Made by a program: the position numbers and the translations under genes. From Hydrogenophaga sp. (GTDB lineage: Bacteria; Pseudomonadota; Gammaproteobacteria; Burkholderiales; Burkholderiaceae_C), in NCBI RefSeq assembly GCF_026125785.1, contig NZ_JAHCKL010000008.1:62001-126000 (forward strand): a DNA stretch of 64,000 nucleotides. Direction: 5' to 3'. The notes under the pieces were generated by a model. It made no database searches, was not told the origin of the DNA, and saw only the letters and a list, made by a program, of their open reading frames with translations. Below are positions 13,798 through 24,520 of the stretch, one piece after another (the first letter of the stretch is position 1; each line of letters begins with the position of its first letter).

Positions 13798-14523
13798 TCA
13801 GGGGTTCTGGTTCTGGGGGCGCGGCACGAAGACGGTGCGCAGGTGCACGCGCGTGCCTGGCTTGAGGCCTTGTACGTAGGCGTGGATGCGGTAGATGAAG
13901 GGGTGGCGGCGATCGGGCACCGGCAGGTCGGCCACAGGGGTCAGGATGGCGGCGGCGTCGGCGTAGCGAAACACCTCGACCCAGTACCAGGCGGCGGACC
14001 TCGCCGGGTCCAGCAGTGGGTGTCCATCGGCTCCCGGCTTGGCGCCCGTGTAGCGGCCGTAGGTGGCGGCAATGGCTCGGTCGCCTTCACCCGCGGTCAT
14101 GGCCGCCAGGTCCTCGGTCCAGGCCTTGGCGTCCAGGGCATCCACCGAGGCCGGCATGCAGATGCCCTGCAGGCATTGGCGGTAACCGCCTGCGAGGCGA
14201 GGGCCCAGGATGTCCAGGTCGTCGTCGTCCTGAGGGAAGTACACGCCCGTGCCGGCGGCCTGCCTGCACGCGCTGTCGATGCCGGCGGTCCGCCCGCACG
14301 GCTGGCCGTCTGCGCGCAGCCCCAGAATGTCCAGTTCCGCGTCGCGCACCAGTGCCTCGGCGGCGGCAAAGGCGCGCTGGGCGTCGCTGCCGCTGCCTGC
14401 GCGGCGTTCGCCCAGCCAGCCAGTCTGCAGGCCGCCGAGCAGCGACACGCTGGCCAGCAGCAGCACGGCCATGACCACCAGGAGCGCGACGCCCCGCTGG
14501 CGGTCCAAGGTCTGGCGGCTCAT
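13798..14523 (-). CDS. pilX: PilX-like minor pilin (cluster A)
   Basis: 241 aa. Prepilin leader [11 protein letters not shown] then VALLVVMAVLLLASVSLLGG; mature position 5 is Val, not Glu, as is usual for PilX/GspK-like proteins that initiate the tip complex. ATG overlaps the pilW stop as ATGA. A much longer open frame runs upstream in this frame but is the shadow of pilW. Cys-rich globular part with a QDDDDLDILG acidic patch. Function inferred from position and the leader. Confidence 0.85.
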   Translation of the reverse strand: MSRQTLDRQRGVALLVVMAVLLLASVSLLGGLQTGWLGERRAGSGSDAQRAFAAAEALVRDAELDILGLRADGQPCGRTAGIDSACRQAAGTGVYFPQDDDDLDILGPRLAGGYRQCLQGICMPASVDALDAKAWTEDLAAMTAGEGDRAIAATYGRYTGAKPGADGHPLLDPARSAAWYWVEVFRYADAAAILTPVADLPVPDRRHPFIYRIHAYVQGLKPGTRVHLRTVFVPRPQNQNP

Positions 14524-15281
14524 GCGGACGCGTTGCGCAGGTGGATCACGCGCATGAACACGCGGCGGATGCGGCCGTCGGCCGGCACGGTTTCGTCCTG
14601 GCAGCCGGTCAGGCTGGCGCCCCGTCCCGCCGTTCTCAGCGGGCTGGCCAGCCGCAGGCAGACCCAGACCCCCTGTACCTGGCCCCAGTCTGTCGGGGTT
14701 TCCTGGTACTGCAGGCTGTCGTCGGCCACACGCACGGCGTACCGCACCTGGAAGTCTTCGACGCCCTCGACCAGGGGGGCCGGGTTGGCCTGGCCGGAGC
14801 CCTTGCAGCGCAGGTTGCCCGCCACAAGTTCGAACGCGCTCTGCACACGGTCGCCGGTGGGGGGATTGCCCAGGCAGTCCCTGGCGTCGACAGCCGCGTC
14901 CGCGTCCGTCGCGGTGCGCAAGGTGTCCGGCTTGCCGGCGGCTCCTTGTTGGCCGTCTACCGCTCGCGGCAGTGCGGTGGCGTCGCTTGCGACCGGCCCG
15001 GCGCCGAACGCCACCTGGGCACCGCCACCGACGTTGAGCAGCCTGCGTCCACCTGCAGGCCTGACCTGCTGTTCGATGATGCGCAGCGCGATGTCGGCGT
15101 CCTGGTACAGGCGGGTGACCTCGCCGAGCAGGCCCGCGCTCAGCCTCGCGTGCGAGAGCGTGCCGATGGCGGCGATGGAGACCAGCATGCCGATGACCAG
15201 CGCGACCAGCAGCTCGACCAGGCCAACGCCCGCCTGCCGTGTTCGTGCCGTGGGGGGCTGCAGGGTGCCTGGAGCGCTCAT
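14520..15281 (-). CDS. pilW: PilW-like minor pilin (cluster A)
   Basis: 253 aa from [10 protein letters not shown]; leader ends RQAG and the mature protein starts [15 protein letters not shown] with Glu5. The C-terminal half carries the PilW pattern ([12 protein letters not shown]). Starts in ATGA overlap with pilV; ends in ATGA overlap with pilX. The frame stays open 71 codons upstream across pilV and is not used. Confidence 0.87.
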   Translation of the reverse strand: MSAPGTLQPPTARTRQAGVGLVELLVALVIGMLVSIAAIGTLSHARLSAGLLGEVTRLYQDADIALRIIEQQVRPAGGRRLLNVGGGAQVAFGAGPVASDATALPRAVDGQQGAAGKPDTLRTATDADAAVDARDCLGNPPTGDRVQSAFELVAGNLRCKGSGQANPAPLVEGVEDFQVRYAVRVADDSLQYQETPTDWGQVQGVWVCLRLASPLRTAGRGASLTGCQDETVPADGRIRRVFMRVIHLRNASA

Positions 15282-15838
15282 GGCCGGATGTAGACCAGAT
15301 GGCAGGCGTAGCCGGCTGGGCAGGTCGCGTCGGCCTCGTCGGCATCGGGCACCGCGTTGCCGGCGCCGTGGCCTGCGTAGAGGGCTACAGGGTCGGTCCA
15401 GCCGAGCAGCACGCCCAACTGGCTGGGGTCGGTGCGCGAACGGAACACGCGGGCCTCGCCGCCGGGCAGGGTGCTCCGGACGGTGCGTTTCCATTGCCAG
15501 AGGTCATGGCGGGCGAGCTGTTCGCCGGAGCAGACATCGCGCAGGCAATCGGCGGTTTTCTCTGGTGTGTCGCCCCATGCGGTTTCGTAGAGTGGCAACG
15601 GCGGTGGATTGACTACGGTGCGGCGAGCGAGGGCAGGGTTCGTCTGGACCCGTTCCAGCAAGTCGTTGGCCATTTGCACGGCGGCGGTGCGTGCGTTGGC
15701 GTTGCGTGCATGGGCCAGCGAACCGGCCTGCAGGCCGGCCAGCCCCAGCACACCCAGCGCGAGGATGAGCATCGCGACCAGGCTTTCGATCAGGCTGATG
15801 CCCGACTGGCACCGGCCGCCTCGGGAGCGCTTCAGCAT
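15278..15838 (-). CDS. pilV: PilV-like minor pilin (cluster A)
   Basis: 186 aa from MLKRSRGG; prepilin leader ends in SG and the mature chain starts [24 protein letters not shown], the typical PilV signature with Glu5. Followed by [12 protein letters not shown] and a globular end with cysteine pairs. The start overlaps the fimU stop by seven bases, which favours this ATG over one 16 codons upstream. Confidence 0.87.
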   Translation of the reverse strand: MLKRSRGGRCQSGISLIESLVAMLILALGVLGLAGLQAGSLAHARNANARTAAVQMANDLLERVQTNPALARRTVVNPPPLPLYETAWGDTPEKTADCLRDVCSGEQLARHDLWQWKRTVRSTLPGGEARVFRSRTDPSQLGVLLGWTDPVALYAGHGAGNAVPDADEADATCPAGYACHLVYIRP

Positions 15839-16404
15839 TGGGTCGCTCCTTTGACGGTGCGCACGCGGCTGCCGGCCGGAAGGCACACCAGGACGCCATC
15901 CGCTGCCGAAAAACCGTTGCCGGCCGGGAACAGTTCCATGCGGGTGCCGGCTTGTGTGACCTGGCCGTAGCGGTCCAGTGCGATCGAACCCGGGTTCACC
16001 ACGCCCGCTTTTCGCAGCACGGTCTGCGCCGGCAGCGCGCTCTCCTGCAGCACGGTCTCGTCCTTGTCCAGGGAGCCGTTGCCGTTCGCGTCGGCGAACA
16101 GACGCCAGCCGCAGCGCCAGTCGCCTGCCCCGAGCACGGCCTCACCGCAGGGCTCCAGGCGCCTGAACACCACCGGCTGACCGAGCCGGAGCGCCTCCAT
16201 GCGGGCGAAGTGGAGGCTGCCGATGAACTGGTTCTTGAGTGCCTCGACCCGATGGGCGCGCGTGAGGCTGGCGAAGCTGGGGGCGGCGGATACCGCGAGC
16301 GCGCCCAGCACGGCGAGCACGGTCAGCAGTTCCAGCAGCGAGAAGCCTCTGGTGGCGGGGTGGAGGCGGACCGAAACGGGGGAAGAAGGTGGCGCCATTT
16401 GCAT
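15832..16404 (-). CDS. FimU/FimT (GspH-type) pseudopilin, first gene of minor-pilin cluster A
   Basis: 190 aa prepilin with a 19-residue leader ending in RG, then [27 protein letters not shown] (Glu5 present). The GspH/FimT domain follows ([15 protein letters not shown], ... [17 protein letters not shown], an EF-hand-like acidic stretch, ... ALDRYGQVT). Two in-frame ATGs two codons apart; the first is used because a -10-like box sits six bases before it. It opens the six-gene cluster running to 10110. Confidence 0.85.
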   Translation of the reverse strand: MQMAPPSSPVSVRLHPATRGFSLLELLTVLAVLGALAVSAAPSFASLTRAHRVEALKNQFIGSLHFARMEALRLGQPVVFRRLEPCGEAVLGAGDWRCGWRLFADANGNGSLDKDETVLQESALPAQTVLRKAGVVNPGSIALDRYGQVTQAGTRMELFPAGNGFSAADGVLVCLPAGSRVRTVKGATQC

Positions 16405-16410
16405 GGCGGC

Positions 16411-16416
16411 ACTGTA
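16411..16416 (-). promoter_or_regulatory. Possible -10 box of minor-pilin cluster A (leaderless type)
   Basis: TACAGT on the minus strand, six bases before the fimU ATG, inside an AT-rich 71-base gap after ribD (16405-16475). No good -35 box is seen at 16-18 bases. The gap also contains a T-run on the minus strand. Suggests the cluster has its own promoter rather than relying on ribD read-through. Confidence 0.4.
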
Positions 16417-16475
16417 TCAGCAAAAAAGAGTACTAAAGACCTCTTTCAGGGAATACGCTGAGTTGAAAAGTGATC

Positions 16476-17639
16476 TTATCCGGCTGGCCTGGGTGGATGG
16501 GTCAGAAAGGCATCATGGCCGTTGACGCGGGCGCGAAGCCGCAGGTCGCCACCCACCAGGTCGGCTGACACGTAGTGCAGCGCGGTAGCGTCGTCCAGAC
16601 GTTCCAGGGGCGTGATGTCGGCCAGGCCCGCACCGGGTCCCAGCAGGCTTGGCGCCAGGTAGAGCAGCAACTCGTCCACCAGGCCTTCGCGCAGGAAGGA
16701 GCCGTTGAGCTTGTGCCCCGCCTCCAGATGAAGTTCGTTGATTTCCCGCCGGCCCAGGTCCGTCAGCAGACCCGACAGGTCCACCTTGCCTCGCAGGCCT
16801 CCCGGCATGGGGATGAGGGTGGCACCGCGTGCGCGCAGGGCGGCCATCTTCGCCGGGTCTTCGTCGCTGGCATGGTAGATCCAGATCTGCCGCGCCAGGC
16901 CGTTCGCCGGGGTCTCGAACAGGCGGGCGTTCGCGGGTGTCTTCAGATGGCTGTCGACGATCACCAGGTGCGGCTGGCGAGGTGTGTCCACCAGGCGCAC
17001 ATCCAGCATGGGGTTGTCCTCCAGCACCGTGCCGACACCCGTGAGCACCGCGCAGGCGCGTGCGCGCCAGGCATGGCCGTCGGCGCGGGCTGCTCCGCCG
17101 GTTATCCACTGGCTCGTGCCGTTGTGCAGGGCGGTGGTGCCGTCCAGCGAGGCGGCCACCTTCATGCGCACCCAAGGCTGTTGCCTGATCATGCGGCTGA
17201 AGAAACCGATGTTGAGTTCGCGCGAGGCGTGGGCCAGCCCATGGTCGTCTGGCAGCAGCTCGACGGCCACGCCGGCATCGCGCAGGCGTTGCAGGCCGCG
17301 GCCCGCCACCAGCGGATTGGGGTCCGTGGTGGCCACCACGACCCGGGCGATGCCAGCGGCGGCCAGGGCGTCGCAGCAGGGTGGCGTGCGCCCATGGTGC
17401 GAGCAAGGTTCCAGGGTGACGAAGGCCGTGGCGCCCTGGGTGCTCTCCCCGCGCGCCTGGGCATCGCGCAAGGCCATGACCTCGGCATGCGGCCCACCGG
17501 CCTGTTGCGTGTGGCCCTGGCCGATCTCGCGGCCATCGGCGTCCGTGAGCACGCAGCCCACGCGGGGGTTGGGGTTGGAGAGGTAAAGCGCCCGTTCGGC
17601 CAGCGCCAGGGCGCGGGCCATGGCGTCGGCGCCGGTCAC
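16476..17639 (-). CDS. ribD: Bifunctional riboflavin biosynthesis protein RibD (deaminase/reductase)
   Basis: Deaminates then reduces the pyrimidine intermediate of riboflavin synthesis. 387 aa. N-terminal deaminase domain: [15 protein letters not shown], zinc site HAEVMAL plus [11 protein letters not shown] (about residues 55-90). C-terminal reductase domain from about 150: [39 protein letters not shown], and [14 protein letters not shown]. Start taken as GTG 17639, which overlaps the pilE stop as GTGA and aligns with E. coli RibD; an ATG six codons later is the alternative. It lies between two pilin clusters, apart from ribE-ribBX-ribH. Confidence 0.94.
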   Translation of the reverse strand: MTGADAMARALALAERALYLSNPNPRVGCVLTDADGREIGQGHTQQAGGPHAEVMALRDAQARGESTQGATAFVTLEPCSHHGRTPPCCDALAAAGIARVVVATTDPNPLVAGRGLQRLRDAGVAVELLPDDHGLAHASRELNIGFFSRMIRQQPWVRMKVAASLDGTTALHNGTSQWITGGAARADGHAWRARACAVLTGVGTVLEDNPMLDVRLVDTPRQPHLVIVDSHLKTPANARLFETPANGLARQIWIYHASDEDPAKMAALRARGATLIPMPGGLRGKVDLSGLLTDLGRREINELHLEAGHKLNGSFLREGLVDELLLYLAPSLLGPGAGLADITPLERLDDATALHYVSADLVGGDLRLRARVNGHDAFLTHPPRPAG

Positions 17640-18100
17640 CTCCAGCAGCCGGTGGTGGATGCCGCGCCCTTGGCGCCCAACTGGTTGAGCGTGAGCGTGC
17701 CACATCGCGTGTCGCCGGCCTGGGGGGCGCCGGGCACGGCCTGGAGTTGGTAGGCCGTGGCGCTCGGGTTGGCGGCGAAGCTGAAGGCGTAGATGCCCGC
17801 GAGGTCGGTGCGGCAGGTGAGGTTGGGCAGTTGGGCGCTGGTGAGGTCGGTGGTGCAGCCGGCGCCGGTCTTGTTGTAGGACAGGCAGGTGGTGTAGTTG
17901 CGCTCCACCCACTGCGAAAGCTCCATCAGGCAGCCGCTGGCCGTGGCGCGGCGCGACTTCTGGATGTAGTTGAGGTAGCTGGGGTAGGCGACCGCGGCGA
18001 GGATGCCGACGATGGCGATCACGATCATCAGTTCCACCAGCGTGAAGCCGCGCTGGTGCAGCAGATGCGGGAAGTGGGTGCGGCGGCGGAAAGTGGTCAT
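17636..18100 (-). CDS. pilE: Type IV pilin PilE (cluster B)
   Basis: 154 aa. Leader of 18 residues ending QRG, mature start [28 protein letters not shown] with Glu5, the classic type IV pilin helix. Globular part has [13 protein letters not shown] and a C-terminal cysteine pair ([16 protein letters not shown] ... TGCW) framing a D-region. A CAGGA element lies about 10 bases upstream of the ATG. Twenty-five bases after pilY1; overlaps ribD start by GTGA. Confidence 0.92.
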   Translation of the reverse strand: MTTFRRRTHFPHLLHQRGFTLVELMIVIAIVGILAAVAYPSYLNYIQKSRRATASGCLMELSQWVERNYTTCLSYNKTGAGCTTDLTSAQLPNLTCRTDLAGIYAFSFAANPSATAYQLQAVPGAPQAGDTRCGTLTLNQLGAKGAASTTGCWR

Positions 18101-18125
18101 GGGTAGGGGTCCTGTGGCGGGCGCG

Positions 18126-21100
18126 TCAGTCCCGGATGATCTCGCGCCAGGTCAGGCGGCCTTTGACCGGCACCGCGCCGGTGTTGACGCGGATGTCCTC
18201 CACCGTGCCCTTGGAGCCGCCGACGGCCAGACGGTTGCCCACGAGGATGGCCTCGCCGGGCATGCCCACGCCGAGGTCGATCGAGCCGATGTAGGCACCG
18301 CCGAGCAGATCGTCGAGGAATTGGCCATTGTCATTGACGTCGAAGAACGGTTTGGTCAGGCGCGCGCCAGTGTAGGGGTTGATGGCATTGAGGTAGCCGT
18401 TGCCGCCCGGGGTGCATTCGTCGACCACCGGGATGATGGAACTGAAGATCAGCGTGGGCTCGGCCAGACGGAAAATTCTAGCGGCGGTGGTCACGCGCTC
18501 GCCGGATGCGGGCAGGTCCAGGTAGAAGCCTGACTTGCCGGACATGTCGTTCGCGGCCGCCGTCGCAAAGGTTCGCACGAGTTTGCCATCGAAGGTGCCG
18601 GTCTGCGAGACGGTTCTCGACACCAGGTTGGCGCGGCCATTGATGGCGGAGCCTTCGTCGATCAGGCCATACAGCGTCTGCACGCGGGTGTCGTTCGGGT
18701 CGCCGGTGCGGAAATAGCTGCCGGTGCCGAAATGCACGAAGCGCTTGCCGAAGTTCACGTCGCTGGACACATCGTTGCGCGCGATGTTGATGGGCGCCGT
18801 GATGGGTTGCGGGTTGTTGGCGTTGTCCCGGGCCTGGAAGATCGGTGATCCGCCGTTGGCCAGCGCCCAACTGGCCACGGTAGTGCCAGAGACATCGAAC
18901 TTCCACACGTTGCCCTTGAGGTCGCCCGCGTAGATGAAGTCGACCTTGCCATCGCCGTTGGCGTCGAACAGGCCCGGCGTGGCCAGGCCGTTGTCGCCGG
19001 CCACGCCGGTGTCGATGGTGGTCACCAGCGCACCGGTGACCATGTTGAAGATGTAGAGCACAGCCTTCTGGTTGGTGCTGTTGTAGCCATTGCCCACGAT
19101 CACCACGCGCTCGTCGTTGTTCATCGTGGCGAGTATGGGACGGCCCAGCATGTAGCCCAGGTTGGCGTCCGCCGTGTTGACGTATTCCCAGAGCACGTTG
19201 GTGGTCGAGAAGCCCGCGGGGTTGGTCACGTCCAGGCCGAACAGGCCCTTGCCGCCACGGCCCAGCGTGGCCACCAGGTAGTTGTTGGTGTGCACCGGCG
19301 TGCGCGCAGAGACGGCGATGTCGCCATCCACGAAGTACTCGTGCTGGTCGTTGTAGGCCGGCGAGGCGAGGTTCTTCATGCGCGGCAGCATGGGGCTGGG
19401 GATGTGGGCGAACAGCTCCACCCCGGTGCGGGCATTGAAGGCATGCAGCATGCCGTCGTTGGCACCCACATAGACCGTGTCGGTGTCCTTCACATAGGCC
19501 GGCGAGGAGTGGGTGATGTCGCCCAGCACCGTGGCCGGTGAGCGGTCGCGCAGGGTGCCACCTTCCTGGATCTCCAGGGTGCGCACGCCGCGCAGGTAGT
19601 TCAGCAGGTTCTCGCTGGTGATGTGCGTGCGCTCATTGGCAGACAGGCTGGCCCAGTTGAACAGCTTGCCTTTTTCGGGTCCGGTGACATCGGACCAGTA
19701 GGTGATTTTGCGCGAGCCGGCCACCGGTATGTGGTCTGCCGCCCGCCAGGACGCGATGGAGCCCACGCCCGCGTCGGTCACTGGGTAGGCCGAGAGGTCG
19801 CCGGACCAGCGTGTGCTGTTGAACGTGGCCTGGTAGACCAGCGAGTCGGTGGAAAGCACGGTGCTGTTGGCGATGATGTTGCCGCCGCTGCCGCTCTTCT
19901 CGATGATGTTGTCAAACGCCTTTTTCAGTGCCTCGCGCAGTTTCAGCGGGTTCTGCACCAGGAAGTAGGTGTCGGGTACACCGTCGCTGTTGGAGTCCCA
20001 CTCGAGCGGCAGGTCCGGCGTGTTGCTGTTGTTGCGGTCCACGAAGCCCCCCCACTTGGCGGCGTACCACAGCGGGTCGCGCAGCAGGGTGGCGCCGCCC
20101 GTGCCTGAGTTGGGCGTGAAGGTGAAGACGGAGGGCGTGCTGCCGATGGTCGGCAGCGAATTGCATCCCGTGGGTGGCGTGGTCGCGTCGCAGTAACCCG
20201 GTGCGCGCCCCGCCGGCACGTTCAGGAAGTACGAACCGGAGCCCGTTTCATCGCGCGCCACCAGGTACACGCCGTCGGCTGTACTTCCTGAAATGACGTA
20301 GCCCATGTGCTGGTAGATGCCGCCGGCCTGGTAGGTCGGCTCCACGGTGACGGACAGCGTGTTGTCTGCGTTGGCCTTCACCGTGTACTTCGCGATGGCG
20401 TCCATGTCGTGGTCGGCACCTTGCTCCACGTCTTCGAAGTTGATCTGGAAGACGGCCTCGTACCGCCCTTCGTTCACGGTGGCGTCGATGTCGGCGGTGC
20501 CCGAGTTCGCGATGCGTTCGACGTAGAAGTCCACGATCTGGTTGGTGGGCTGGTACTGGCCCTTGGTGGCCGAGATGCTGGAGCCCCCCACGGACTTGGA
20601 GAACGGCACCAGGCTGATCACCTTGCCGTTGGGCAGCTTGGCTTCGATGCGCGGCAGCGGCGAACTCAACGCCACCACGTAGTTGTCCACGGACTGCTTG
20701 CCCTGCAGCGAGGTGCGCAGGTCGGTCGCCTTGGCGTAGTAGGCCATGGAGGCGGAGTAGTAGCTTCCCTGCTTGGTTGGCTCTTCCGGCGCGAGTCCGC
20801 GGATGGTGCCCAGCGAGGTCACGCTCTTCGGTGTTGGCGCCGTGTCGTAGGTCGTATTCGACTGACCGATGAAGCGCTGGCCGGTGATGTTGGACTCCAC
20901 CGCGGTGATGGTGTCGCCCAGGGCCTTGACGTCCAGTCCTGTGATGTCGCCGGAGTAGCTGTTGAAGTGGCTTCCGGGCAGGCTGTCCGAATCGAAGGAT
21001 GGGTTGATGTCCGAGATGGTCAGGAAGTTGGCGCGCGAGCAGTACGAGGCCTTGGCTGCGCTGGTGGCCTCATAGGGGTCGTCCCAGGTGACATTGGACA

Positions 21101-22412
21101 GACCCACTTCGGTGTCCACGGTGGTGGTGCCCATGAAGGCGGTGGTGGCGCTTTTCTTGCCCGCGAAATAGCGCGTGGCTTCGTACAGCATTTCACCGAT
21201 CGGGTTGCCCCAGTCCGGAAACTCGCCCTCGTTGGGCGCGCGCGTGGTCACCCAGCCGTTCTTGTAGGACTGGTCGGTGCTGCCGTTGTTGTAGCCGCGG
21301 ATGCGGATGCGGTCGAAGGTGCGCACGATGCGCGCGTTGCTGGTGAACACACCGGTGTTGGTGTTGACCTCGTCCTTGAAGGAAGAAACGACCTTGCGCA
21401 GGCGCCCGCCACTCATGTTCTTGTCGTAGCTGCCGGAGAGCAGGCCGAACAGCATCGCATCGGTCTCACCGTACTCGTGCAGCAGCCCCACGGGCTTGTA
21501 CTGGCCATTCGGGTACTGCTTGCAGTCGTTGTGGTAGGTGGCCGTACAGACCAGGACGCGCACGGTGAAATTGCGCTCCGCTCCTGTGCCGCTGGGAAAG
21601 CTGCCGGTGGACAGGCTGTCGTGCAGCACAGGACGTTCCTTGGAGGCCCATTCCCAGATCCGGCGGTTGTTGGGAACGTTCTCGCGCACGCGCAGGATAG
21701 GCGCCCGGTTGCTGCAACTGTCCAGCGTGCTGCAGTTGCGGTCGTAGTTCGCGGTCAGGTTCCCGAAGAAGTGTCGGCGATTGTCGGCAGTGGGCTCCGC
21801 CAGCGGTGTGTAGTCGCTGATCTTGTAGCCATCCGTGGTTGCGTTGTGGTATTCCTTGCCCCAGCTGTGCGCGTCCTGCGGAATGTAGGCGCGGCGCAGA
21901 ATGGTCTGGGTGTTGGTGCCCGTGCCGTCCCCATCCACTTCCCGATAGCCCCCGTACAGCACCTTGCGCAGGGCGTCGATGCGGCTGGTGGTGACGTAGT
22001 TGAGCCAGTTGCCCGACCAGCGGTGCGTGGTGCTTCCCGAACAGCGGCGGCTGTCGTCGGCCGTCGCGCCGGGGCTGAACAGGCCGGTGTTGTCGTTGCG
22101 GTCGGCCTGGTTGCTGCTGGCGCCGGTGTAGGCGTAGCACAGCGTCGAGTCGTACAGCCCATAGTAGGTGATCGAGGGCTTGAAGCGGACATCCAGCGTG
22201 CCATCGCCATCGACGTCGCTGGCGTCGTTGTAGGCCTCATAGAAGAACTTGTGGTCCCGTCCGGCCACCAGCATGGTCATGGGCTTGGCGCTGATGGTCG
22301 CCCCCAGTGGCTTGCTGGGCCAGTCCAGCGCCTGCACGCTCAGCGTGGTCGACACGATGGCGGTGATCGACGCGATCTTCAGCGCAGTGTTCAGGTGTGA
22401 CAGACATTTCAT
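18126..22412 (-). CDS. pilY1: PilY1-like type IV pilus tip/biogenesis protein (cluster B)
   Basis: 1428 aa exported protein; signal sequence [19 protein letters not shown]. Near the N-terminus DVDGDGTLD (about 66-74) looks like a calcium loop. The C-terminal PilY1 beta-propeller starts near residue 975 ([20 protein letters not shown]) and has a second calcium-type loop DANGDGKVD at about 1149, then [13 protein letters not shown]. The last 150 residues match the usual end ([29 protein letters not shown]). Same architecture as the cluster A copy but about 350 residues longer in the N-terminal half. 28 bases downstream of pilX. Confidence 0.93.
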   Translation of the reverse strand: MKCLSHLNTALKIASITAIVSTTLSVQALDWPSKPLGATISAKPMTMLVAGRDHKFFYEAYNDASDVDGDGTLDVRFKPSITYYGLYDSTLCYAYTGASSNQADRNDNTGLFSPGATADDSRRCSGSTTHRWSGNWLNYVTTSRIDALRKVLYGGYREVDGDGTGTNTQTILRRAYIPQDAHSWGKEYHNATTDGYKISDYTPLAEPTADNRRHFFGNLTANYDRNCSTLDSCSNRAPILRVRENVPNNRRIWEWASKERPVLHDSLSTGSFPSGTGAERNFTVRVLVCTATYHNDCKQYPNGQYKPVGLLHEYGETDAMLFGLLSGSYDKNMSGGRLRKVVSSFKDEVNTNTGVFTSNARIVRTFDRIRIRGYNNGSTDQSYKNGWVTTRAPNEGEFPDWGNPIGEMLYEATRYFAGKKSATTAFMGTTTVDTEVGLSNVTWDDPYEATSAAKASYCSRANFLTISDINPSFDSDSLPGSHFNSYSGDITGLDVKALGDTITAVESNITGQRFIGQSNTTYDTAPTPKSVTSLGTIRGLAPEEPTKQGSYYSASMAYYAKATDLRTSLQGKQSVDNYVVALSSPLPRIEAKLPNGKVISLVPFSKSVGGSSISATKGQYQPTNQIVDFYVERIANSGTADIDATVNEGRYEAVFQINFEDVEQGADHDMDAIAKYTVKANADNTLSVTVEPTYQAGGIYQHMGYVISGSTADGVYLVARDETGSGSYFLNVPAGRAPGYCDATTPPTGCNSLPTIGSTPSVFTFTPNSGTGGATLLRDPLWYAAKWGGFVDRNNSNTPDLPLEWDSNSDGVPDTYFLVQNPLKLREALKKAFDNIIEKSGSGGNIIANSTVLSTDSLVYQATFNSTRWSGDLSAYPVTDAGVGSIASWRAADHIPVAGSRKITYWSDVTGPEKGKLFNWASLSANERTHITSENLLNYLRGVRTLEIQEGGTLRDRSPATVLGDITHSSPAYVKDTDTVYVGANDGMLHAFNARTGVELFAHIPSPMLPRMKNLASPAYNDQHEYFVDGDIAVSARTPVHTNNYLVATLGRGGKGLFGLDVTNPAGFSTTNVLWEYVNTADANLGYMLGRPILATMNNDERVVIVGNGYNSTNQKAVLYIFNMVTGALVTTIDTGVAGDNGLATPGLFDANGDGKVDFIYAGDLKGNVWKFDVSGTTVASWALANGGSPIFQARDNANNPQPITAPINIARNDVSSDVNFGKRFVHFGTGSYFRTGDPNDTRVQTLYGLIDEGSAINGRANLVSRTVSQTGTFDGKLVRTFATAAANDMSGKSGFYLDLPASGERVTTAARIFRLAEPTLIFSSIIPVVDECTPGGNGYLNAINPYTGARLTKPFFDVNDNGQFLDDLLGGAYIGSIDLGVGMPGEAILVGNRLAVGGSKGTVEDIRVNTGAVPVKGRLTWREIIRD

Positions 22413-22440
22413 GGCGAGGCTCCCAGGGAAATCGTTCGAC

Positions 22441-22971
22441 TCATTCGGCCGCGAAGATGGACTGCAGCGTCACCGACGCACGGTCGGCGCCAGCGTTGCT
22501 GCGCGCGGTGATGCGGTAGCGCTTGCAGTCGTTGCCGGCTGAGGGCGTGCCAGGCTGGCAAGGGAAGGTGTTGCCCAGGTATTCAATGATGTACTGCGGG
22601 GTGAGGCTGATGGGCCCGTTGGCCACGGCGGCGGCGTCGTGCCAGCCGCTGAAGCTGCTGTCGGCCCACCGCGCGGTGGCGGCGGCATTGGGCGCGCCGC
22701 ACACCCCGTTGACGCAGGGCGTGAGGGCGGCTGGCGTGGGCACCGTGGCCTCCACCAGCGCCTCGGCCTCACGCAGCGCAGCCTCCGCCGCCTGGAAGGA
22801 CAGGCTGCGGTCAAAAGTCTGCGCGGTCATCTTTTCTTCCAGCGTCACCGTGCGCAGCGCGCTCAGACCCACCAGGGTCATGATCACCAGCAGGATCAGT
22901 GCAACGACCAATGCCACGCCGCTTTCGCGGTGTGGCATGGGGTGTGAAGGGAGGGGGCGTTCGGTCTTCAT
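22441..22971 (-). CDS. pilX: PilX-like minor pilin (cluster B)
   Basis: 176 aa. Leader MKTERPLPSHPMPHRESG then VALVVALILLVIMTLVGLSAL; no Glu at mature position 5, as in the PilX/GspK group. Followed by TLEEKMTAQTFDRSLSFQAAEAALREAE, the conserved PilX N-terminal helix. TGATG junction with pilW: the stop of pilW and this ATG share one base. An open frame extends far upstream but is a shadow of pilW. Confidence 0.9.
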   Translation of the reverse strand: MKTERPLPSHPMPHRESGVALVVALILLVIMTLVGLSALRTVTLEEKMTAQTFDRSLSFQAAEAALREAEALVEATVPTPAALTPCVNGVCGAPNAAATARWADSSFSGWHDAAAVANGPISLTPQYIIEYLGNTFPCQPGTPSAGNDCKRYRITARSNAGADRASVTLQSIFAAE

Positions 22972-24011
22972 CAGGAGAGTCGGTTGCGCAGGTTCACGAC
23001 ATGGATGAGCTGGCGCTGCAGCGGTTGCTGATCGGTGCCTACCGGCGCCTGGGTCTGCAGTGTCAGTTTCAGGCGGACCGCCACCACCTGGGCCGTGGCT
23101 CCGGTGGTCCAGTCGGTGATCGCGTCGGCTTTCACCCAGTTGGAGTCGAGCACGCCGGTGGCGGTGTTGCGCAGCAGGTAGTCCAGTTGCATGTCGCGCA
23201 CGCCTTCGGCGATTTCCTCCATGCCGGTCGCGTTCGCCCGGAAGAGCGAGCGTCCGCCGCGCTGGTTGTTGCCGACATACCAGGTGCTCGCGGTGTAGCG
23301 GGTGACGAAGCCCCCTGGCTGGAAGCTGCGCGAATTGCCCGTCGCGGACGAGCAGTCCGTGGGATAGCCCAGGCCCTTGCTGCAGTTGTCCGTCGCGCCG
23401 GCACCGTTGGCATGCAGCACATTGGCCGAGGTGCCGGACGTGGCGTTGGTGAGCTTGGCCAATGCGGCGGACTGGCCGTCGCACACCACGACGTAGTCGT
23501 CGGTGGCAAACCCATGGTCGGCCGTGTTCAGGGTGATCTGGGCGGCATCGGCATCGTGCGCCGTGATGGTGACGCCGTCGAACATGCCGCCACTGAGCAC
23601 CCGTATGGCGTCGGTGCCCGCCACCCGCGAGCTGATGGCGTTGTTCGTGGCGACGATGCCCGTGGCCACCTGGTCGTTGTCGAAGCCCTGCAGCACGCCG
23701 GCGGCCCAGTCGGCCCACCAGGCCGTGCCCGAGTTGTTCAGCACATTGGCCATCAGGCTGGCGCCGCAGAGATTGCCGCCAGCCTGGCGCACCTCGCGAG
23801 CCATCAGTTCAAACGAGATGCGCGCGTTTTCCTGCAGCCGGCCGAGATCCTCGTTGGTGCGGAACGTCTGCTGGTTGGTCATGAAGATGTTGATCACACC
23901 ACCGATGAGCAGCAAGCCCAGCACCAGGGCGACCATCAGTTCGACGATGCTGAAGCCGGCCTGACGCCGCCGGCCCATCTGGCGAGAAGAGAGGGGAAGA
24001 GGGCGGCTCAT
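22971..24011 (-). CDS. pilW: PilW-like minor pilin (cluster B)
   Basis: 346 aa from MSRPLPLSSRQ; leader ends RQAG, mature start FSIVELMVALVLGLLLIGGVINIFM with Glu5, then NEDLGRLQENARISFELMAREVRQAGG, strongly PilW-like. C-terminal block EGVRDMQLDYLL is the equivalent of the one in the cluster A copy, which is about 90 residues shorter. Starts in ATGA overlap with pilV. Confidence 0.92.
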   Translation of the reverse strand: MSRPLPLSSRQMGRRRQAGFSIVELMVALVLGLLLIGGVINIFMTNQQTFRTNEDLGRLQENARISFELMAREVRQAGGNLCGASLMANVLNNSGTAWWADWAAGVLQGFDNDQVATGIVATNNAISSRVAGTDAIRVLSGGMFDGVTITAHDADAAQITLNTADHGFATDDYVVVCDGQSAALAKLTNATSGTSANVLHANGAGATDNCSKGLGYPTDCSSATGNSRSFQPGGFVTRYTASTWYVGNNQRGGRSLFRANATGMEEIAEGVRDMQLDYLLRNTATGVLDSNWVKADAITDWTTGATAQVVAVRLKLTLQTQAPVGTDQQPLQRQLIHVVNLRNRLS

Positions 24012-24520
24012 AGTCGGCTCTGGGTCTCGAAACGCTGGGCGCCCAGGCCGCCGGCGCGGCTGTCGTCCCAGGTGATCTGGATGGTGCAGACGCCATCGAC
24101 GTCGCAGTTGATGGCGCCACAGGTCGCCTCGTCCGCGCCCAGGCTGATCTTGAGGCTCTCGATCCAGTCCTTGCGGTTGTTGTCCGCCAGGGTGCTGCCG
24201 GTGATGGCCAGTGGGCTGCAGATGGGCGTGATGACGCCCGCGCTCACCGTGCCGGTGTTGTAGGCCAGGGACACGGCGGCGGAGCGGTCCGCCCGCATGG
24301 CGTCGAGCATGTAGTAGCTGAGCATCACGGCCTGTCCACGTGCGTAGCTGCTCTGGTTGGTCTTGAGCGCGTTGGCCTGCAGGCCTGCCATGCCCAGCAG
24401 GCCGAGCGCCAGGATCAGCACCGCGACCAGAATCTCGATCAAACCCACGCCGCGCTGCCGCCGGCTCAGGGGCGGTCGCGACACGGACGCAGGCAGGGCA
24501 GGGCGCTGACGGTTTCTCAT
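24008..24520 (-). CDS. pilV: PilV-like minor pilin (cluster B)
   Basis: 170 aa. Leader ending RRQRG, mature start VGLIEILVAVLILALGLLGMAGLQ with Glu5, then NALKTNQSSYARGQAVMLSYYMLDAMR, typical PilV. Start at 24520 chosen for its ATGA overlap with fimT; another ATG lies four codons upstream. Ends in ATGA overlap with pilW. Confidence 0.9.
   Translation of the reverse strand: MRNRQRPALPASVSRPPLSRRQRGVGLIEILVAVLILALGLLGMAGLQANALKTNQSSYARGQAVMLSYYMLDAMRADRSAAVSLAYNTGTVSAGVITPICSPLAITGSTLADNNRKDWIESLKISLGADEATCGAINCDVDGVCTIQITWDDSRAGGLGAQRFETQSRL

Noticed and set aside
20307..22400. Long open frame antisense to pilY1 (697 codons)
   Set aside because: Shadow of PilY1 with no signal, motif or ribosome site.
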